Source: Bacteroidota bacterium (GTDB lineage: Bacteria > Bacteroidota > Bacteroidia > Flavobacteriales > Schleiferiaceae). Taken from it: 38,832 nt of DNA. Location of the stretch: positions 1 to 38,832 of the forward strand of contig JANSYJ010000014.1 of assembly GCA_024742495.1 (NCBI GenBank), in the 5' to 3' direction. Numbering within the stretch: position 1 is the stretch's first letter; each line of letters opens with the position of its first letter. The notes under the pieces are model-generated. The model was not told the DNA's origin and did not search any database. It saw only the letters and a list, made by a program, of their open reading frames with translations. Of this stretch, positions 1 to 8,702 are shown piece after piece. Position numbers and translations under genes: made by a program.

Positions 1-68
1 CGGTTCATCCAAGAAAAAAGAAAGAAGAAATATAAAAATTGAATAGGATTTTAACGAAATCGTAATTT

Positions 69-215
69 GTGCTGGCCCGGCCCAAGAGTCGATGGTCTGT
101 GGGCAAACCGAAGGTTGGACCGCAGAATTGCCTTTTCAGGGGCCTAGCGTTTTTGCCTACTTTTTGGGCAATGCAAAAAGTAGGAGGAAGACCGCTTCGC
201 TTTTATGGTTCGACA
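69..215 (+). repeat. Dispersed repeat element B, copy 1
   Basis: This element starts at GTGCTGGCCCGGCCCAAGAG and runs through GATGGTCTGTGGGCAAACCG, CCTTTTCAGGGGCCTAGCG and a strong hairpin to GACCGCTTCGCTTTT. The same text recurs at 32786-32911 and 38568-38712, with a partial copy at 33251-33309, all in the same orientation. No copy contains a convincing reading frame. The AT-rich lead-in ending TTGAATAGGATTTTAACG before it is also shared with the copies at 32786 and 38568, so the full repeat begins near position 1. Confidence 0.85.
156..184. repeat. Perfect 11-bp hairpin in element B
   Basis: CCTACTTTTTG (156-166) pairs perfectly with CAAAAAGTAGG (174-184) around the 7-base loop GGCAATG. 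The same hairpin occurs at 32874-32902 with one G-T pair, and in a slightly weaker form at 38656-38684. It could fold in RNA from either strand. Its role is unknown. Confidence 0.8.
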
Positions 216-240
216 AACTCATCATGACATCATAAACCTT

Positions 241-263
241 GTCACCCCGAGCCTGTCGAGGGG
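241..263. repeat. Small palindromic dispersed repeat (GTCACCCCGAGC type)
   Basis: The sequence carries CCCCGAG and CGAGGGG as inverted arms, preceded by CATAAACCTT. It resembles the small GTCACCCTGAGC...GTCGAAGGG intergenic palindrome that is common in Bacteroidota genomes. A degenerate relative lies at 707-738 with the same TAAACCTTGT lead-in. No function is assigned. Confidence 0.55.
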
Positions 264-270
264 CCGCATA

Positions 271-592
271 GCTGTTAAATATTAGACCTGAGATCAGTCG
301 CTGCGCTCCTTGTTAGAGGGATTGCGTTTTAGAATAGCAGACATTACTCTAGAATTTCAATTTACTTGATTAGTATGAGGCAACGTTTTATGAGTGCTTA
401 AAACGAACAGTATCGGGTAGTTGCTGGCCCTAGGGTGCTGCGCTTTTAAAATGGAAGTAGACGACTATTTGAGTTGGGCAGCTCCGCAGGAGATCACCCA
501 CCGAAAAAGGAGACTACAAGCATTTTAAAAGTAAAGTACCCAGGCCATGATCTTTTGTTTCTTTGGCATCCAAGGGAAAAGAAAAATAAAAA
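271..592 (+). repeat. Dispersed repeat element A plus middle segment, copy 1
   Basis: The element begins near TATTAGACCTGAGATCAGTC and continues through GCGCTCCTTG, GGCCCTAGGGTGCTG and GTAGACGACTATTTGAGTTG to CCCAGGCCATGAT. It is collinear with 32437-32735 with scattered substitutions. A short ATG frame at the middle segment (MEVDDYLSW...) is interrupted differently in each copy, so I treat the unit as non-coding repeat DNA. Confidence 0.8.
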
Positions 593-690
593 GACCGCTT
601 CGCTGTAAGATATTAGACCTGAGATCAGTCGCTTCGCTCCTTGAGAGAGGATTGCGTGTTGGAGTAGCGGGTATTATTCAGTAGCTAGAC
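593..690 (+). repeat. Element A, partial copy directly after the first
   Basis: It starts with GACCGCTTCGCT and continues TATTAGACCTGAGATCAGTC, CGCTCCTTGAGAGAGG and ATTGCGT, then loses similarity near TATTATTC. It follows the preceding copy head to tail, the same tandem order as at 32425 and 32912. Confidence 0.75.
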
Positions 691-706
691 CTTTCCATGA
701 CTGCCT

Positions 707-738
707 AAACCTTGTTATCCCCAGCAAAGTCGAAGGGG
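707..738. repeat. Degenerate small palindromic repeat
   Basis: AACCTTGTTATCCCCAGC followed by AAAGTCGAAGGGG is a worn relative of the element at 241-263, with the same AACCTTGT lead-in. It lies 74 bp past the lhgO stop codon on the minus strand. Its arms are imperfect, so a terminator role is doubtful. Confidence 0.45.
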
Positions 739-811
739 TAAATCGCTTTTAGATTATATAGTGCTGACCTTAGTCGTGTTGCTCTCAGAAAGGCTATAAA
801 ATCAAAAAAAG

Positions 812-2026
812 CTAAGCCTTAGGCACTAAACCCGCCATATCCAAAATCTCATCGGCAATAGCCAAACTAGCGGTAGCAGCGGGTGATGGCGCATTAAGGA
901 CATGCACAGAATTTCCAAACTTCTCGATCTTGAAATCATCTACTAATTCGCCATTGTACTTTAAAGCTTGGGCCCTTACTCCGGCTCGTACAGGCTGAAT
1001 ATCTTCCATTTGAAGATCGGGAATCATTTTTCGTAAGGCTTGTAGGAATAGCTTTTTGGAAAAAGCCCTTTTCATCTCTTCCATCCCTTGCTTGGCATGT
1101 TTGCCAAAAAGCTTCCAAGTTCCGGCATAGGAGAGGGCTTCCACCGTATCTTTTAAATCGAAGGAAGTTGGACTATAGCCCTCGCGCTTAAAGGAAAAAA
1201 CGGCGTTTGGACCGCACTCAATACTTTGATCTACCATCCGGGTGAAGTGCACGCCAAGGAAGGGGAAATCAGGGTCGGGAACGGGGTAAATCAAATGCTT
1301 CACTTTATGTCGAGCTTGTTCGGTAAGCTCATAATAGTCTCCCCTAAAGCCAATAATTTTCATGTCGGGCTTCGCACCTTCCTTGCGCGCCAAACGGTCG
1401 CTTTGCAGGCCGGCACAAAATATTTTTAATCCGGTATAAAATGTTCCCTGATTGGTTTTAATGCCCTCTTTGCCATCCTCAGTAAAGCTTTCCAAGAATT
1501 GGGTGTTGAGCATGAGTTTACTTTCCGGGTTTATAGCTTCAATGAGTTCCACCAATTTATGGCACATCCCAACATAGTCGATAATGCCGGTTACTGGAAC
1601 CCTAATGGCTTTAATGCCACGCACATGAGGTTCTATTTCACGAATGGCCTCTGGGCCAATCATCTCAATTCCTTCAATTTCATTCTCTACTCCGCGATCA
1701 AAAATGCGCTGCAATATGGGCAACTCTTTTTCTTCCGTGGCCAAAATTATTTTACCACAAATATCGTGCTTCACCCCATGTTCCTTGGCAAAGGCCACAA
1801 TTTGCTTGCGACCATTGGTGCAGTTTAAAGCTTTGAAACTTCCGGGCTTGTAGTAAATACCCGAATGGATAACCCCCGAATTTCTTCCGGTTTGATGAGC
1901 TCCTAGCTTTGATTCCTTTTCTAAAATTGCAATGCGATGCTGGGGGAAGGCCATCTGATATTTATAGGCTGTTGATAAGCCTACTATTCCTCCGCCTACT
2001 ACCACTAAATCATAAGAATCCTGCAT
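812..2026 (-). CDS. lhgO: L-2-hydroxyglutarate oxidase/dehydrogenase
   Basis: This 404-residue protein is a full-length member of the FAD-dependent DAO-type oxidoreductase family. It oxidises L-2-hydroxyglutarate to 2-oxoglutarate and passes electrons to the quinone pool or oxygen, clearing a side product of 2-oxoglutarate metabolism. An N-terminal Rossmann dinucleotide motif VVGGGIVG is at about residues 9-16, and the family block GRNSGVIHSGIYYKPGS follows at about 48-64. A second conserved block, PVRAGVRAQAL, lies near the C-terminus. No signal peptide is visible, so it is cytoplasmic or loosely membrane-attached. It starts at ATG 2026 and lies 33 bp downstream of the metallo-hydrolase gene on the same strand, so the two may be co-transcribed. 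The identification is firm at family level. Confidence 0.9.
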   Translation of the reverse strand: MQDSYDLVVVGGGIVGLSTAYKYQMAFPQHRIAILEKESKLGAHQTGRNSGVIHSGIYYKPGSFKALNCTNGRKQIVAFAKEHGVKHDICGKIILATEEKELPILQRIFDRGVENEIEGIEMIGPEAIREIEPHVRGIKAIRVPVTGIIDYVGMCHKLVELIEAINPESKLMLNTQFLESFTEDGKEGIKTNQGTFYTGLKIFCAGLQSDRLARKEGAKPDMKIIGFRGDYYELTEQARHKVKHLIYPVPDPDFPFLGVHFTRMVDQSIECGPNAVFSFKREGYSPTSFDLKDTVEALSYAGTWKLFGKHAKQGMEEMKRAFSKKLFLQALRKMIPDLQMEDIQPVRAGVRAQALKYNGELVDDFKIEKFGNSVHVLNAPSPAATASLAIADEILDMAGLVPKA

Positions 2027-2059
2027 GCTGCAATTTTTGGCAAAAGTAAGCCCTGGGAT

Positions 2060-2851
2060 TTAATCAAGACTTAATTGAAGTCCATCAAAAGCCAACTTTC
2101 TGTCGGTTTTTAAAGTATCCTCCACTTCTTTATGCAATCCCATTTGGTGACTAATATGAGTGAGATATAATTGTGGCACGGATAATTGATCCGCCAAGGC
2201 CAAGGCTTCTTCTAAATTAAAATGGGAGTGATGCTTTTCTTTTCGGAGGGCATTTAGGATTAAGACTTCTAAATTTTGAAGCTTTTCCCATTCAGTTTCT
2301 AAAAGCTTGTTGGCATCGGTAAGGTAGGCTAGTGGACCAAAACGAAAACCATAGACAGGTAAATCCCAGTGCATTAATTGTATGGGCTCAATGTTGATTT
2401 CGCCAATTTGAAGGGGTGCCTCGTCTAAGCGTTTAAAATGAATTTGGGGAATACCGGGATATTTGGAATTCTTAAAAATATAGGAATACTGTTCTCTCAA
2501 TCGTTCCTCTACTGGCTCGGTGCAATAAATAGGAATGGCATGCTTTTGCATGAAGTTAATGGCCCGTAAATCATCGATCCCCGCCGTATGATCTTGATGC
2601 TCATGCGTAATGAGTACCGCGTCAATGTCGGCAATTTGATTGTTCAATAATTGTTGCCTAAAATCGGGACCGGCATCAACTATTAGGCGCGTAGATCCTT
2701 TTTGAACATATAAGCTACTGCGAAGTCTTTGGTCTTTAGGGTCATTAGATTGACAAACAGCACAAGTGCATCCAATAACCGGAACACCTTGGGAGGTACC
2801 GCTGCCAAGCACTGTAAATTGCCAATTTGAATCTCCTTTTTTTGCGGTCAA
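2060..2851 (-). CDS. PhnP-like metallo-beta-lactamase-fold hydrolase
   Basis: This is a 263-residue metallo-beta-lactamase-fold phosphodiesterase of the PhnP-like type. The N-terminal block LGSGTSQGVPVIGCTCAVC (about 15-33) has the family start and a cysteine cluster. The metal-binding motif HEHQDH is at residues 83-88, and a further His-containing block, YLTHISH, lies near the C-terminus. PhnP itself hydrolyses cyclic ribose phosphates in phosphonate breakdown, but no phn genes are nearby. The Bacteroidota branch is usually annotated only as an MBL-fold hydrolase, so the substrate is unknown. The start is uncertain: no ATG lies before the first beta strand, so a TTG at 2851 is the best candidate. 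AAAGGAG occurs on this strand at about codons 5-7 but precedes no in-frame start. Confidence 0.85.
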   Translation of the reverse strand: MTAKKGDSNWQFTVLGSGTSQGVPVIGCTCAVCQSNDPKDQRLRSSLYVQKGSTRLIVDAGPDFRQQLLNNQIADIDAVLITHEHQDHTAGIDDLRAINFMQKHAIPIYCTEPVEERLREQYSYIFKNSKYPGIPQIHFKRLDEAPLQIGEINIEPIQLMHWDLPVYGFRFGPLAYLTDANKLLETEWEKLQNLEVLILNALRKEKHHSHFNLEEALALADQLSVPQLYLTHISHQMGLHKEVEDTLKTDRKLAFDGLQLSLD

Positions 2852-2889
2852 AATATTTGAATTTTAGGCCCCAAACTTAGCTATTCTCT

Positions 2890-2897
2890 TACATTTG
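2890..2897 (+). promoter_or_regulatory. Candidate Bacteroidota -7 element TACATTTG
   Basis: TACATTTG matches the Bacteroidota -7 consensus TAnnTTTG and lies 37 bp before the ATG of the gene at 2935. I see no convincing -33 element at the expected spacing. It sits between two divergent genes, where a promoter is needed. Confidence 0.45.
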
Positions 2898-2934
2898 TTA
2901 TCGTTAACCTTCTGTTAGATTAGATCCCACGATT

Positions 2935-4407
2935 ATGGAGCGCTTAGTGCTGTCCACCGCCCAAAAGGCCCTTAAAGTTAATCTTAATGAAAACATCTAT
3001 GGCACCTTCGCCGAAATAGGAGCGGGCCAGGAAGTTGTCCGCAACTTTTTTAGAGTAGGAGCGGCCTCGGGAACAGTTGCCAAAGCAATGAGCGCCTACG
3101 ATAAGTTATTTTCCGATGCCATTTATGGTAAGGAAGTAGATGGTCGATATGTTACTGAAGCTCGAGTGCGAAAAATGCTCGATCATGAGTATGGCCTTAT
3201 CGAACAAAGGCTGAGCAGGGAGGATCATCCCAAAAGATGCTATTTCGCTTTTGCAAATACCATTGCTACCATCAACTTTACCCGCAAGTTTAAAGGCCAT
3301 GGCTGGATGGGAATTCGTTTTCAACTGGATCCAGATCAAGCTCCTAATGATGTGCTCTTCCATATTCGAATGAAAGAGGAGGAAGCATCCTTACAACAAG
3401 AGACCATTGGGGTAATGGGGGTAAACTTAATTTACGGCTGCTTTAATGTTCGGAATAATCCGGAAGAACTGCTGAAATCCCTTTACGACAATATTGCTCG
3501 CTACAAAATGGAAATCGATATGATCCATTTTGAAGGACCAGAGTTTAAAAATGTCGATAATAGACTGATGTCGCTGCGCCTCATTAAAAACGGCATGACC
3601 GACGCGGTTATTTTTGGGCCAGAAGGAAATAACATTCTTCCTGCAGCATTACTTTACAAGAAGAATATACTCACCGCAAGGGGGAGCTTTCGCCCGGTAA
3701 CTAAGGTGAATATGGACATGGTGCGCACTGGTATTGATGCCTTTACCCAAGAGAAAAAGGTGAATCGCGAAAAGCTGGTGGTGCTCTTTGAAATTACCCT
3801 AAATAACTTAAAAGCAGAAGGAGAGATTGACGAGCAGGATTTCCTCGCTCGAGCGGATATACTCTGTTCCCTGGGGCAAACGGTTTTGATTTCTAACTAT
3901 CAGGAGTACTACAAATTAGTAGAGTATTTCTCTCGTTATTCTGAGGAGCGCATGGGTATGATAATGGGCGTTACTAATCTGCATGAGCTATTTGATAATA
4001 AGTATTACCGCGATTTAAAAGGTGGCATTTTAGAGGCCTTTGGGATTCTATATTCCAGCGATCTTAAAATTTACGTGTATCCTTATCAACCGAAGCCAGG
4101 TGATGATTTGGAAACCCTGGAAGATTTTAAAACCCATCCGCGATTCCAGCAGCTTTATAACTTCTTGGTTTCTAACCGACGAATAAAGGATATTGAAAAT
4201 TACGATCCCGATATTCTTCAAATCTTTTCTCGGGAGGTGCTGCGTAAAATACGAAAAGGCGAAAGTGGTTGGGAAGAGTGCCTACCCACTTATGTAGATC
4301 AGATGATTCGCGATAAGCGATTATTTGGCTACAATTCCGATTCCGAAACGGAAGATCAAGAGGCAGATCTTGTAGAGGATAAATTTCTTGACGATCAAGA
4401 AGGCTAA
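2935..4407 (+). CDS. Conserved Bacteroidota protein of unknown function (490 aa)
   Basis: I recognise this as a widespread Bacteroidota protein beginning MERLVLSTAQKALKVNL with the block YGTFAEIGAGQEVVRNFF. From memory, relatives carry transferred labels such as nicotinate-nucleotide adenylyltransferase or TonB-dependent receptor. I cannot support either: there is no HxGH nucleotidyltransferase motif, no signal peptide and no barrel-like C-terminus. The protein looks soluble and cytoplasmic, is rich in charged residues, and ends in an acidic tail of about 25 residues. It stands alone on the plus strand between divergent and convergent neighbours. Its stop overlaps the stop of the convergent cysteine desulfurase by 3 bp. 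The function is unknown. Confidence 0.85.
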   Translation: MERLVLSTAQKALKVNLNENIYGTFAEIGAGQEVVRNFFRVGAASGTVAKAMSAYDKLFSDAIYGKEVDGRYVTEARVRKMLDHEYGLIEQRLSREDHPKRCYFAFANTIATINFTRKFKGHGWMGIRFQLDPDQAPNDVLFHIRMKEEEASLQQETIGVMGVNLIYGCFNVRNNPEELLKSLYDNIARYKMEIDMIHFEGPEFKNVDNRLMSLRLIKNGMTDAVIFGPEGNNILPAALLYKKNILTARGSFRPVTKVNMDMVRTGIDAFTQEKKVNREKLVVLFEITLNNLKAEGEIDEQDFLARADILCSLGQTVLISNYQEYYKLVEYFSRYSEERMGMIMGVTNLHELFDNKYYRDLKGGILEAFGILYSSDLKIYVYPYQPKPGDDLETLEDFKTHPRFQQLYNFLVSNRRIKDIENYDPDILQIFSREVLRKIRKGESGWEECLPTYVDQMIRDKRLFGYNSDSETEDQEADLVEDKFLDDQEG

Positions 4408-5540
4408 ACCGAAAGTTCAGCTAATATCTCGAGGGCCCTTTTTATTTCGGTCTCCGTGCTTAAGGCACTAAAGGAGAACCGTATTACCGGATCGCTGTGA
4501 TTTGGGTTTAAACTGCTGATGACATGCGATTGCTGAAGGCTTCCCGAAGAACAAGCACTACCGCCTGAAACGGCCAAACCCTTTAAATCGAGATTGAATA
4601 GTAGCATTGAATCTGTGGCAAGCTCCGGGAGGCTTACATTAAGCACGGTATAAAGACTTTCCTCTTCCACTAAACCAAGACCATTTACATAGGCTTGGGG
4701 GAATAGGGCTTTGAGGCCTTTCCAAAAATGCTGTTTTAGATTTAGTATATGCTGCTTTTCCGCCGTCATTTCAGCACTGGCCATCTCCAAAGCTTTGGCC
4801 ATAGCACCAATTTGAACGATGCTTTCGGTACCACCCCGTAATCCGCGTTCTTGGGATCCACCTTTAATAAAAGCATCTACTTTAAGGCGTCTATTGATAT
4901 ACAAAAAGCCAACCCCCTTTGGCCCGTGAAATTTATGGGCAGAAGCAGTGGCAAAATCGATAGGTAATTCTCCCAGATTAAGCGGGAAGTGACCAACGGT
5001 TTGCACGGTGTCACTATGGAAATAGGCATTGTTAGAACGACATAAATGGCCGATCTTGGAAAGGTCGTTTATATTCCCAATCTCATTATTGCCATGCATT
5101 AGGCTAACTAAAGTGCTTTTAGACTGATCTTGCAACAGCTTTTCTAGTTGCTGGTAATCGATCCGTCCTTTAGCATCAACATCCAGTAAAACAAGTTCCG
5201 CCTTAAAAGCCTTGCACCAGGTTTCCGCAGCATGTAAAACGGCATGATGCTCTATAGGTGACGTGATCACGCGCTTAACCCCTAAATCGCGTAGGGCCAA
5301 GTTTATAGCCGTATTGTCACCCTCCGTTCCACCAGAACAAAAGCTGATTTCTGCTGCTAAGCAATGCATGTTTTTAGCAATGCTTTTACGACTGGCTTCT
5401 AGAATGGCTTTGGCTTTGCGGCCTGCACTATGGGTACTCGATGGATTGGCATAAGATGCGTCCATGAGCTCTAACATATAAGCTTTAACCTCGGGCCTTA
5501 GAGGTGTAGATGCGGCATGATCGAGGTAAATTGTGTTCAT
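4404..5540 (-). CDS. Cysteine desulfurase (IscS/NifS family)
   Basis: This 378-residue PLP enzyme removes sulfur from cysteine, giving alanine and an enzyme persulfide used for iron-sulfur clusters and thio-modified tRNA. It begins with DHAASTPLRPEV, a class V aminotransferase start. The PLP-binding lysine is K203 in SAHKFHGPKG, and the persulfide cysteine is C330 in GGSACSSGS, followed by the usual C-terminal region. The length fits NifS/IscS proteins. Its ATG lies directly after the stop codon of the upstream aminotransferase-fold gene with no spacer, so the two are translated from one message. No iscU-like scaffold gene is in the window, so I leave the symbol open. Confidence 0.9.
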   Translation of the reverse strand: MNTIYLDHAASTPLRPEVKAYMLELMDASYANPSSTHSAGRKAKAILEASRKSIAKNMHCLAAEISFCSGGTEGDNTAINLALRDLGVKRVITSPIEHHAVLHAAETWCKAFKAELVLLDVDAKGRIDYQQLEKLLQDQSKSTLVSLMHGNNEIGNINDLSKIGHLCRSNNAYFHSDTVQTVGHFPLNLGELPIDFATASAHKFHGPKGVGFLYINRRLKVDAFIKGGSQERGLRGGTESIVQIGAMAKALEMASAEMTAEKQHILNLKQHFWKGLKALFPQAYVNGLGLVEEESLYTVLNVSLPELATDSMLLFNLDLKGLAVSGGSACSSGSLQQSHVISSLNPNHSDPVIRFSFSALSTETEIKRALEILAELSV

Positions 5541-7040
5541 TTAACTGAACCAGCTATTAACCTGACGATCACTATGGTCAGGGCTTTGTAAATGAATAAA
5601 GCGATTACTACCTTTTTCGTAGTGATATTGAGGAGCATAATCCTGCCAATGCAAAGCAATATGTTCGATGGCATCACAAATATCAATCACTTCCTGATCG
5701 GTAAAAGTAGGGTGGACGGATAAGCGGACCCAACCTGGGCGAATCGATTGATCGCCGGCGATAATCTTATTTAAAGATTTACTGCTGCTCTCCTGGTCGA
5801 GATGCAATAAGTAATGGCCATAAGTTCCTGCACAACTGCAACCTCCTCTGGTTTGAATACCAAACAAGTCATTGAGCAATTGAACCACAAAATTGTAATG
5901 CACCTCCTGGAGGTAAAAGGATACCGCGCCTATTCGATCTTTAATATGTCCTGCCAAAACAACCATGCCGGGGATTTTTTCAAAACGATCAAAAATGTAG
6001 CTCAACAATTCTTTTTCACGCGCTTTAATGGCCTTTACCCCAATTTCGTCCTTAAGCTGCATGGCAAAAGCCGCCTTTATGGTTTGCAAAAATCCAGGTG
6101 TTCCGCCGTCCTCACGGGTTTCAATATCTTCGATATAGTAGCGACCGCCCCAAGGATCGGTCCAAAGTACCGTGCCACCGCCGGGGTGATCGGGAACGCT
6201 ATTGCGGTAAAGTTGTGAATTGAAAATTAAGATTCCCGGCGTACCGGGCCCACCTAAAAATTTATGTGGGGAATAAAAAATCGCATCCAAATGCGCTCCT
6301 TCTTCCTCAGGGTGCATGTCTATTTCTACATAAGGGCCAGAAGCGGCAAAATCTACAAAACAATAGCCACCTGCTTTGTGAATCTTTTTTGCCACTTCAT
6401 AATAAGGTGTAAAAACACCAGTAACATTACTGCAGGAAGTAATACAGGCAATTTTATAAGGGCGATCGGCATACTGTTCCAGTAGCTGATCAAAATGATT
6501 GAGGTCCATTAAACCTTGGTCGGTATGACCAATAACCACTAAATCAACAATGGTTTCTAACCAAGATGTTTGATTGGAGTGATGCTCCATATGGCTTACA
6601 AAAACCACCGGGCGGAACTGATCATCCATCTCAATTTTACCTTTAAACTGCTCGGGCAGCTTTAGGCCTAAAATGCGCTGAAATTTTAATGCTGCGCCGG
6701 TCATTCCCGTTCCAGTAGGAATTAAAACATCATCCAGACTTGCATTAACATGCTGTTTAATTATTTGCTTGGCACGATGGTAGGCCTTGGTCATGGTGCT
6801 GCCAGTGTAGGAAGTCTCCGTATGCGTATTGGCCACCATAGGTCCGATCTCTTCCAGCATTTTGGTTTCAATCGGTTCATACAGTCTTCCGCTAGCAATC
6901 CAATCGGCATATAGAATACGTTTCTTACCAAAAGGTCCTTCGAGCTCCGCGTATTGACCAACAATTTTATCGCGATAGGGATCGAAGTGTGACTCCCATT
7001 TAGTGCCAGGTATTTTGGCACCTACCATCGTATTCTCCAT
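5541..7040 (-). CDS. Class V aminotransferase-fold PLP enzyme
   Basis: This 499-residue PLP-dependent enzyme belongs to the class V aminotransferase superfamily (cysteine desulfurase/selenocysteine lyase/isopenicillin N epimerase relatives). The PLP lysine is K260 in FYSPHKFLGGPGTPG. The block VFVSHMEHHSNQTSW carries the cofactor-stacking histidine, and a cysteine-containing TRGGCSCAGTYGH lies at about residues 395-410. That cysteine could act like the sulfur-accepting residue of desulfurases. It is longer than typical SufS (about 400 aa), with extra C-terminal sequence. It sits between the glmM-like gene (6-bp gap) and a true cysteine desulfurase (0-bp gap). The reaction cannot be named from sequence; a sulfur-transfer or lyase role is an inference from the neighbour. 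Confidence 0.8.
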   Translation of the reverse strand: MENTMVGAKIPGTKWESHFDPYRDKIVGQYAELEGPFGKKRILYADWIASGRLYEPIETKMLEEIGPMVANTHTETSYTGSTMTKAYHRAKQIIKQHVNASLDDVLIPTGTGMTGAALKFQRILGLKLPEQFKGKIEMDDQFRPVVFVSHMEHHSNQTSWLETIVDLVVIGHTDQGLMDLNHFDQLLEQYADRPYKIACITSCSNVTGVFTPYYEVAKKIHKAGGYCFVDFAASGPYVEIDMHPEEEGAHLDAIFYSPHKFLGGPGTPGILIFNSQLYRNSVPDHPGGGTVLWTDPWGGRYYIEDIETREDGGTPGFLQTIKAAFAMQLKDEIGVKAIKAREKELLSYIFDRFEKIPGMVVLAGHIKDRIGAVSFYLQEVHYNFVVQLLNDLFGIQTRGGCSCAGTYGHYLLHLDQESSSKSLNKIIAGDQSIRPGWVRLSVHPTFTDQEVIDICDAIEHIALHWQDYAPQYHYEKGSNRFIHLQSPDHSDRQVNSWFS

Positions 7041-7046
7041 AAGCGA

Positions 7047-8432
7047 TTAGATGAGATCTTTTAATTCTTTAATAAAACGCTCACCAAGAGCATTGGCCTG
7101 TTCTAGACTTTTCGCCTCGGTATAAATTCGAATAATTGGTTCGGTATTCGACTTTCGTAAATGTACCCATTCCTCAGCAAAATCAATCTTCACCCCATCA
7201 ATGCGTGAAAGCTCCTCAGATTGATATTTATCGGCAATCTTCGCTAACAAACCATCTACATCCATGCCCGCCTCAAGCTGAATTTTATTCTTGCCCATGA
7301 AATAGGCAGGATATTCGGAACGAAGGGTACTTAGGTTTTTACCGCATGTTGCAAGGTGGCTTAATATCATTGCAATACCTACCAGTGAATCGCGGCCATA
7401 ATGCAAATCTGGTAAAATAACACCACCATTGCCTTCACCGCCAAGAACCGCATTTACCGCTTTCATCTTTGTTACCACATTTACCTCGCCTACGGCAGAA
7501 GCAAAATATTCTTGACCACGACTTTTTGCTAAGTCGCGCAAAGCACGTGAGCTGGATAAATTACTCACCAAGGGACCTTGTTTATGATTTAAAAGGAAAT
7601 CGGCCGCAGCAACCAAGGTATACTCCTCGCCAAACATTTCACCATTATTATCAATAAGGGCCAAGCGATCCACATCTGGGTCAACTACTACCCCTAGGTC
7701 GCAAGACTTTTCTTTTACCACCTTCATGATTTCCCCTAAATGCTCCTTTAGTGGCTCGGGGTTATGAGGGAATTGACCATTGGGTTCGCAATAAAGCAAT
7801 TCGGTTTTTTGCACGCCAAGGGCCTCCAATAACATAGGGATGGCTATGCCTCCAGTTGAATTAACTGCATCTACGGCAACTGATAAATCGGCCTTGCGAA
7901 TGGCATCCACATCAATAAATGGAAGATCCAATATGGCTTCAATATGACGCTCCATCGTACCATCCTTTGCTTCAACGCTTCCTAAGTCATCTACTTCTAC
8001 AAAGTCGTAATCTTCATTTTCAATCATGGCCAATAACTCGGCACCATCAGCACCAGAGATAAATTCGCCTTTGGCATTCAATAATTTAAGCGCGTTCCAT
8101 TGCTTTGGGTTGTGCGAGGCGGTAAGAATAATTCCCCCCTGCGCCTTTTCGAAAACCACCGCCATTTCTACTGTTGGAGTGGTGGAAAGGCCTAAATCAA
8201 TAACATCAATACCAGTTCCAACTAAGGTGTTTTGCACTATACCTTGAATCATGGGTCCACTGGGTCTGGCATCGCGACCAATTACCACGGAGATGCGCTC
8301 TCCCGGATATTTCTTTTTTAGCCAATGGCCGTATGCTGCTGCAAATTCAGCGGCATCAAGCGGACTGAGATTTTCGCCTTTGGCTCCGCCAATGGTGCCG
8401 CGAACGCCAGAAATTGATTTTATTAATGTCAT
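7047..8432 (-). CDS. glmM: Phosphoglucosamine mutase / phosphohexomutase
   Basis: This 461-residue alpha-D-phosphohexomutase most likely converts glucosamine-6-phosphate to glucosamine-1-phosphate for peptidoglycan and lipid A precursors. The phosphoserine loop TASHNP places the catalytic serine at about residue 106. The metal-binding loop VDPDVDR is at about 250, the sugar-binding loop GGEGNGGVI follows, and a C-terminal phosphate-binding block RKSNTEPIIRIY is present. The sugar loop differs from the GGEQSGH of proteobacterial GlmM and resembles the Bacteroidota and archaeal type, so phosphomannomutase activity is not excluded. The start at ATG 8432 is 22 bp after a TATCTTTG promoter element on the minus strand. 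It is the first gene of an apparent three-gene operon with the two PLP enzymes. Confidence 0.85.
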   Translation of the reverse strand: MTLIKSISGVRGTIGGAKGENLSPLDAAEFAAAYGHWLKKKYPGERISVVIGRDARPSGPMIQGIVQNTLVGTGIDVIDLGLSTTPTVEMAVVFEKAQGGIILTASHNPKQWNALKLLNAKGEFISGADGAELLAMIENEDYDFVEVDDLGSVEAKDGTMERHIEAILDLPFIDVDAIRKADLSVAVDAVNSTGGIAIPMLLEALGVQKTELLYCEPNGQFPHNPEPLKEHLGEIMKVVKEKSCDLGVVVDPDVDRLALIDNNGEMFGEEYTLVAAADFLLNHKQGPLVSNLSSSRALRDLAKSRGQEYFASAVGEVNVVTKMKAVNAVLGGEGNGGVILPDLHYGRDSLVGIAMILSHLATCGKNLSTLRSEYPAYFMGKNKIQLEAGMDVDGLLAKIADKYQSEELSRIDGVKIDFAEEWVHLRKSNTEPIIRIYTEAKSLEQANALGERFIKELKDLI

Positions 8433-8454
8433 TAAGTAGGGGTCTAAATTTCCG

Positions 8455-8462
8455 CAAAGATA
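8455..8462 (-). promoter_or_regulatory. -7 promoter element TATCTTTG for glmM operon
   Basis: Read on the minus strand, TATCTTTG is an exact TAnnTTTG match, with its last base 22 bp upstream of the glmM ATG. No clear -33 TTTG is seen upstream. It is placed sensibly in the divergent region before glmM. Confidence 0.55.
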
Positions 8463-8702
8463 ATTTTCGATTTGAATGATTGGCTTTTATTCATCGCCTT
8501 AAAACAGGATTTCACAGCGATTAAGTCTTTCATTTTCCTACTTCTCAGCGAATAGGAAAAAATATAGCAGCCAAAGCGTTGATTAAGTGTTTGCTTTACA
8601 GGGTTTTGATGACAAAGTGTTGATTTCTTTGTGGATAAGCGTTCCGAAGGCTCTACCTTTGCCAAAGTCATTTGGGTACCTTTAATTATCCAATGCAATT
8701 GT

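Noticed and set aside
1-811. Possible CRISPR array or integron from the repeated text
   Set aside because: Repeat units are long, unevenly spaced and lack regular spacers; there are no cas genes or integrase.
1226-1853. Three plus-strand open frames of 67-109 codons
   Set aside because: They are antisense shadows of lhgO, which has clear family motifs.
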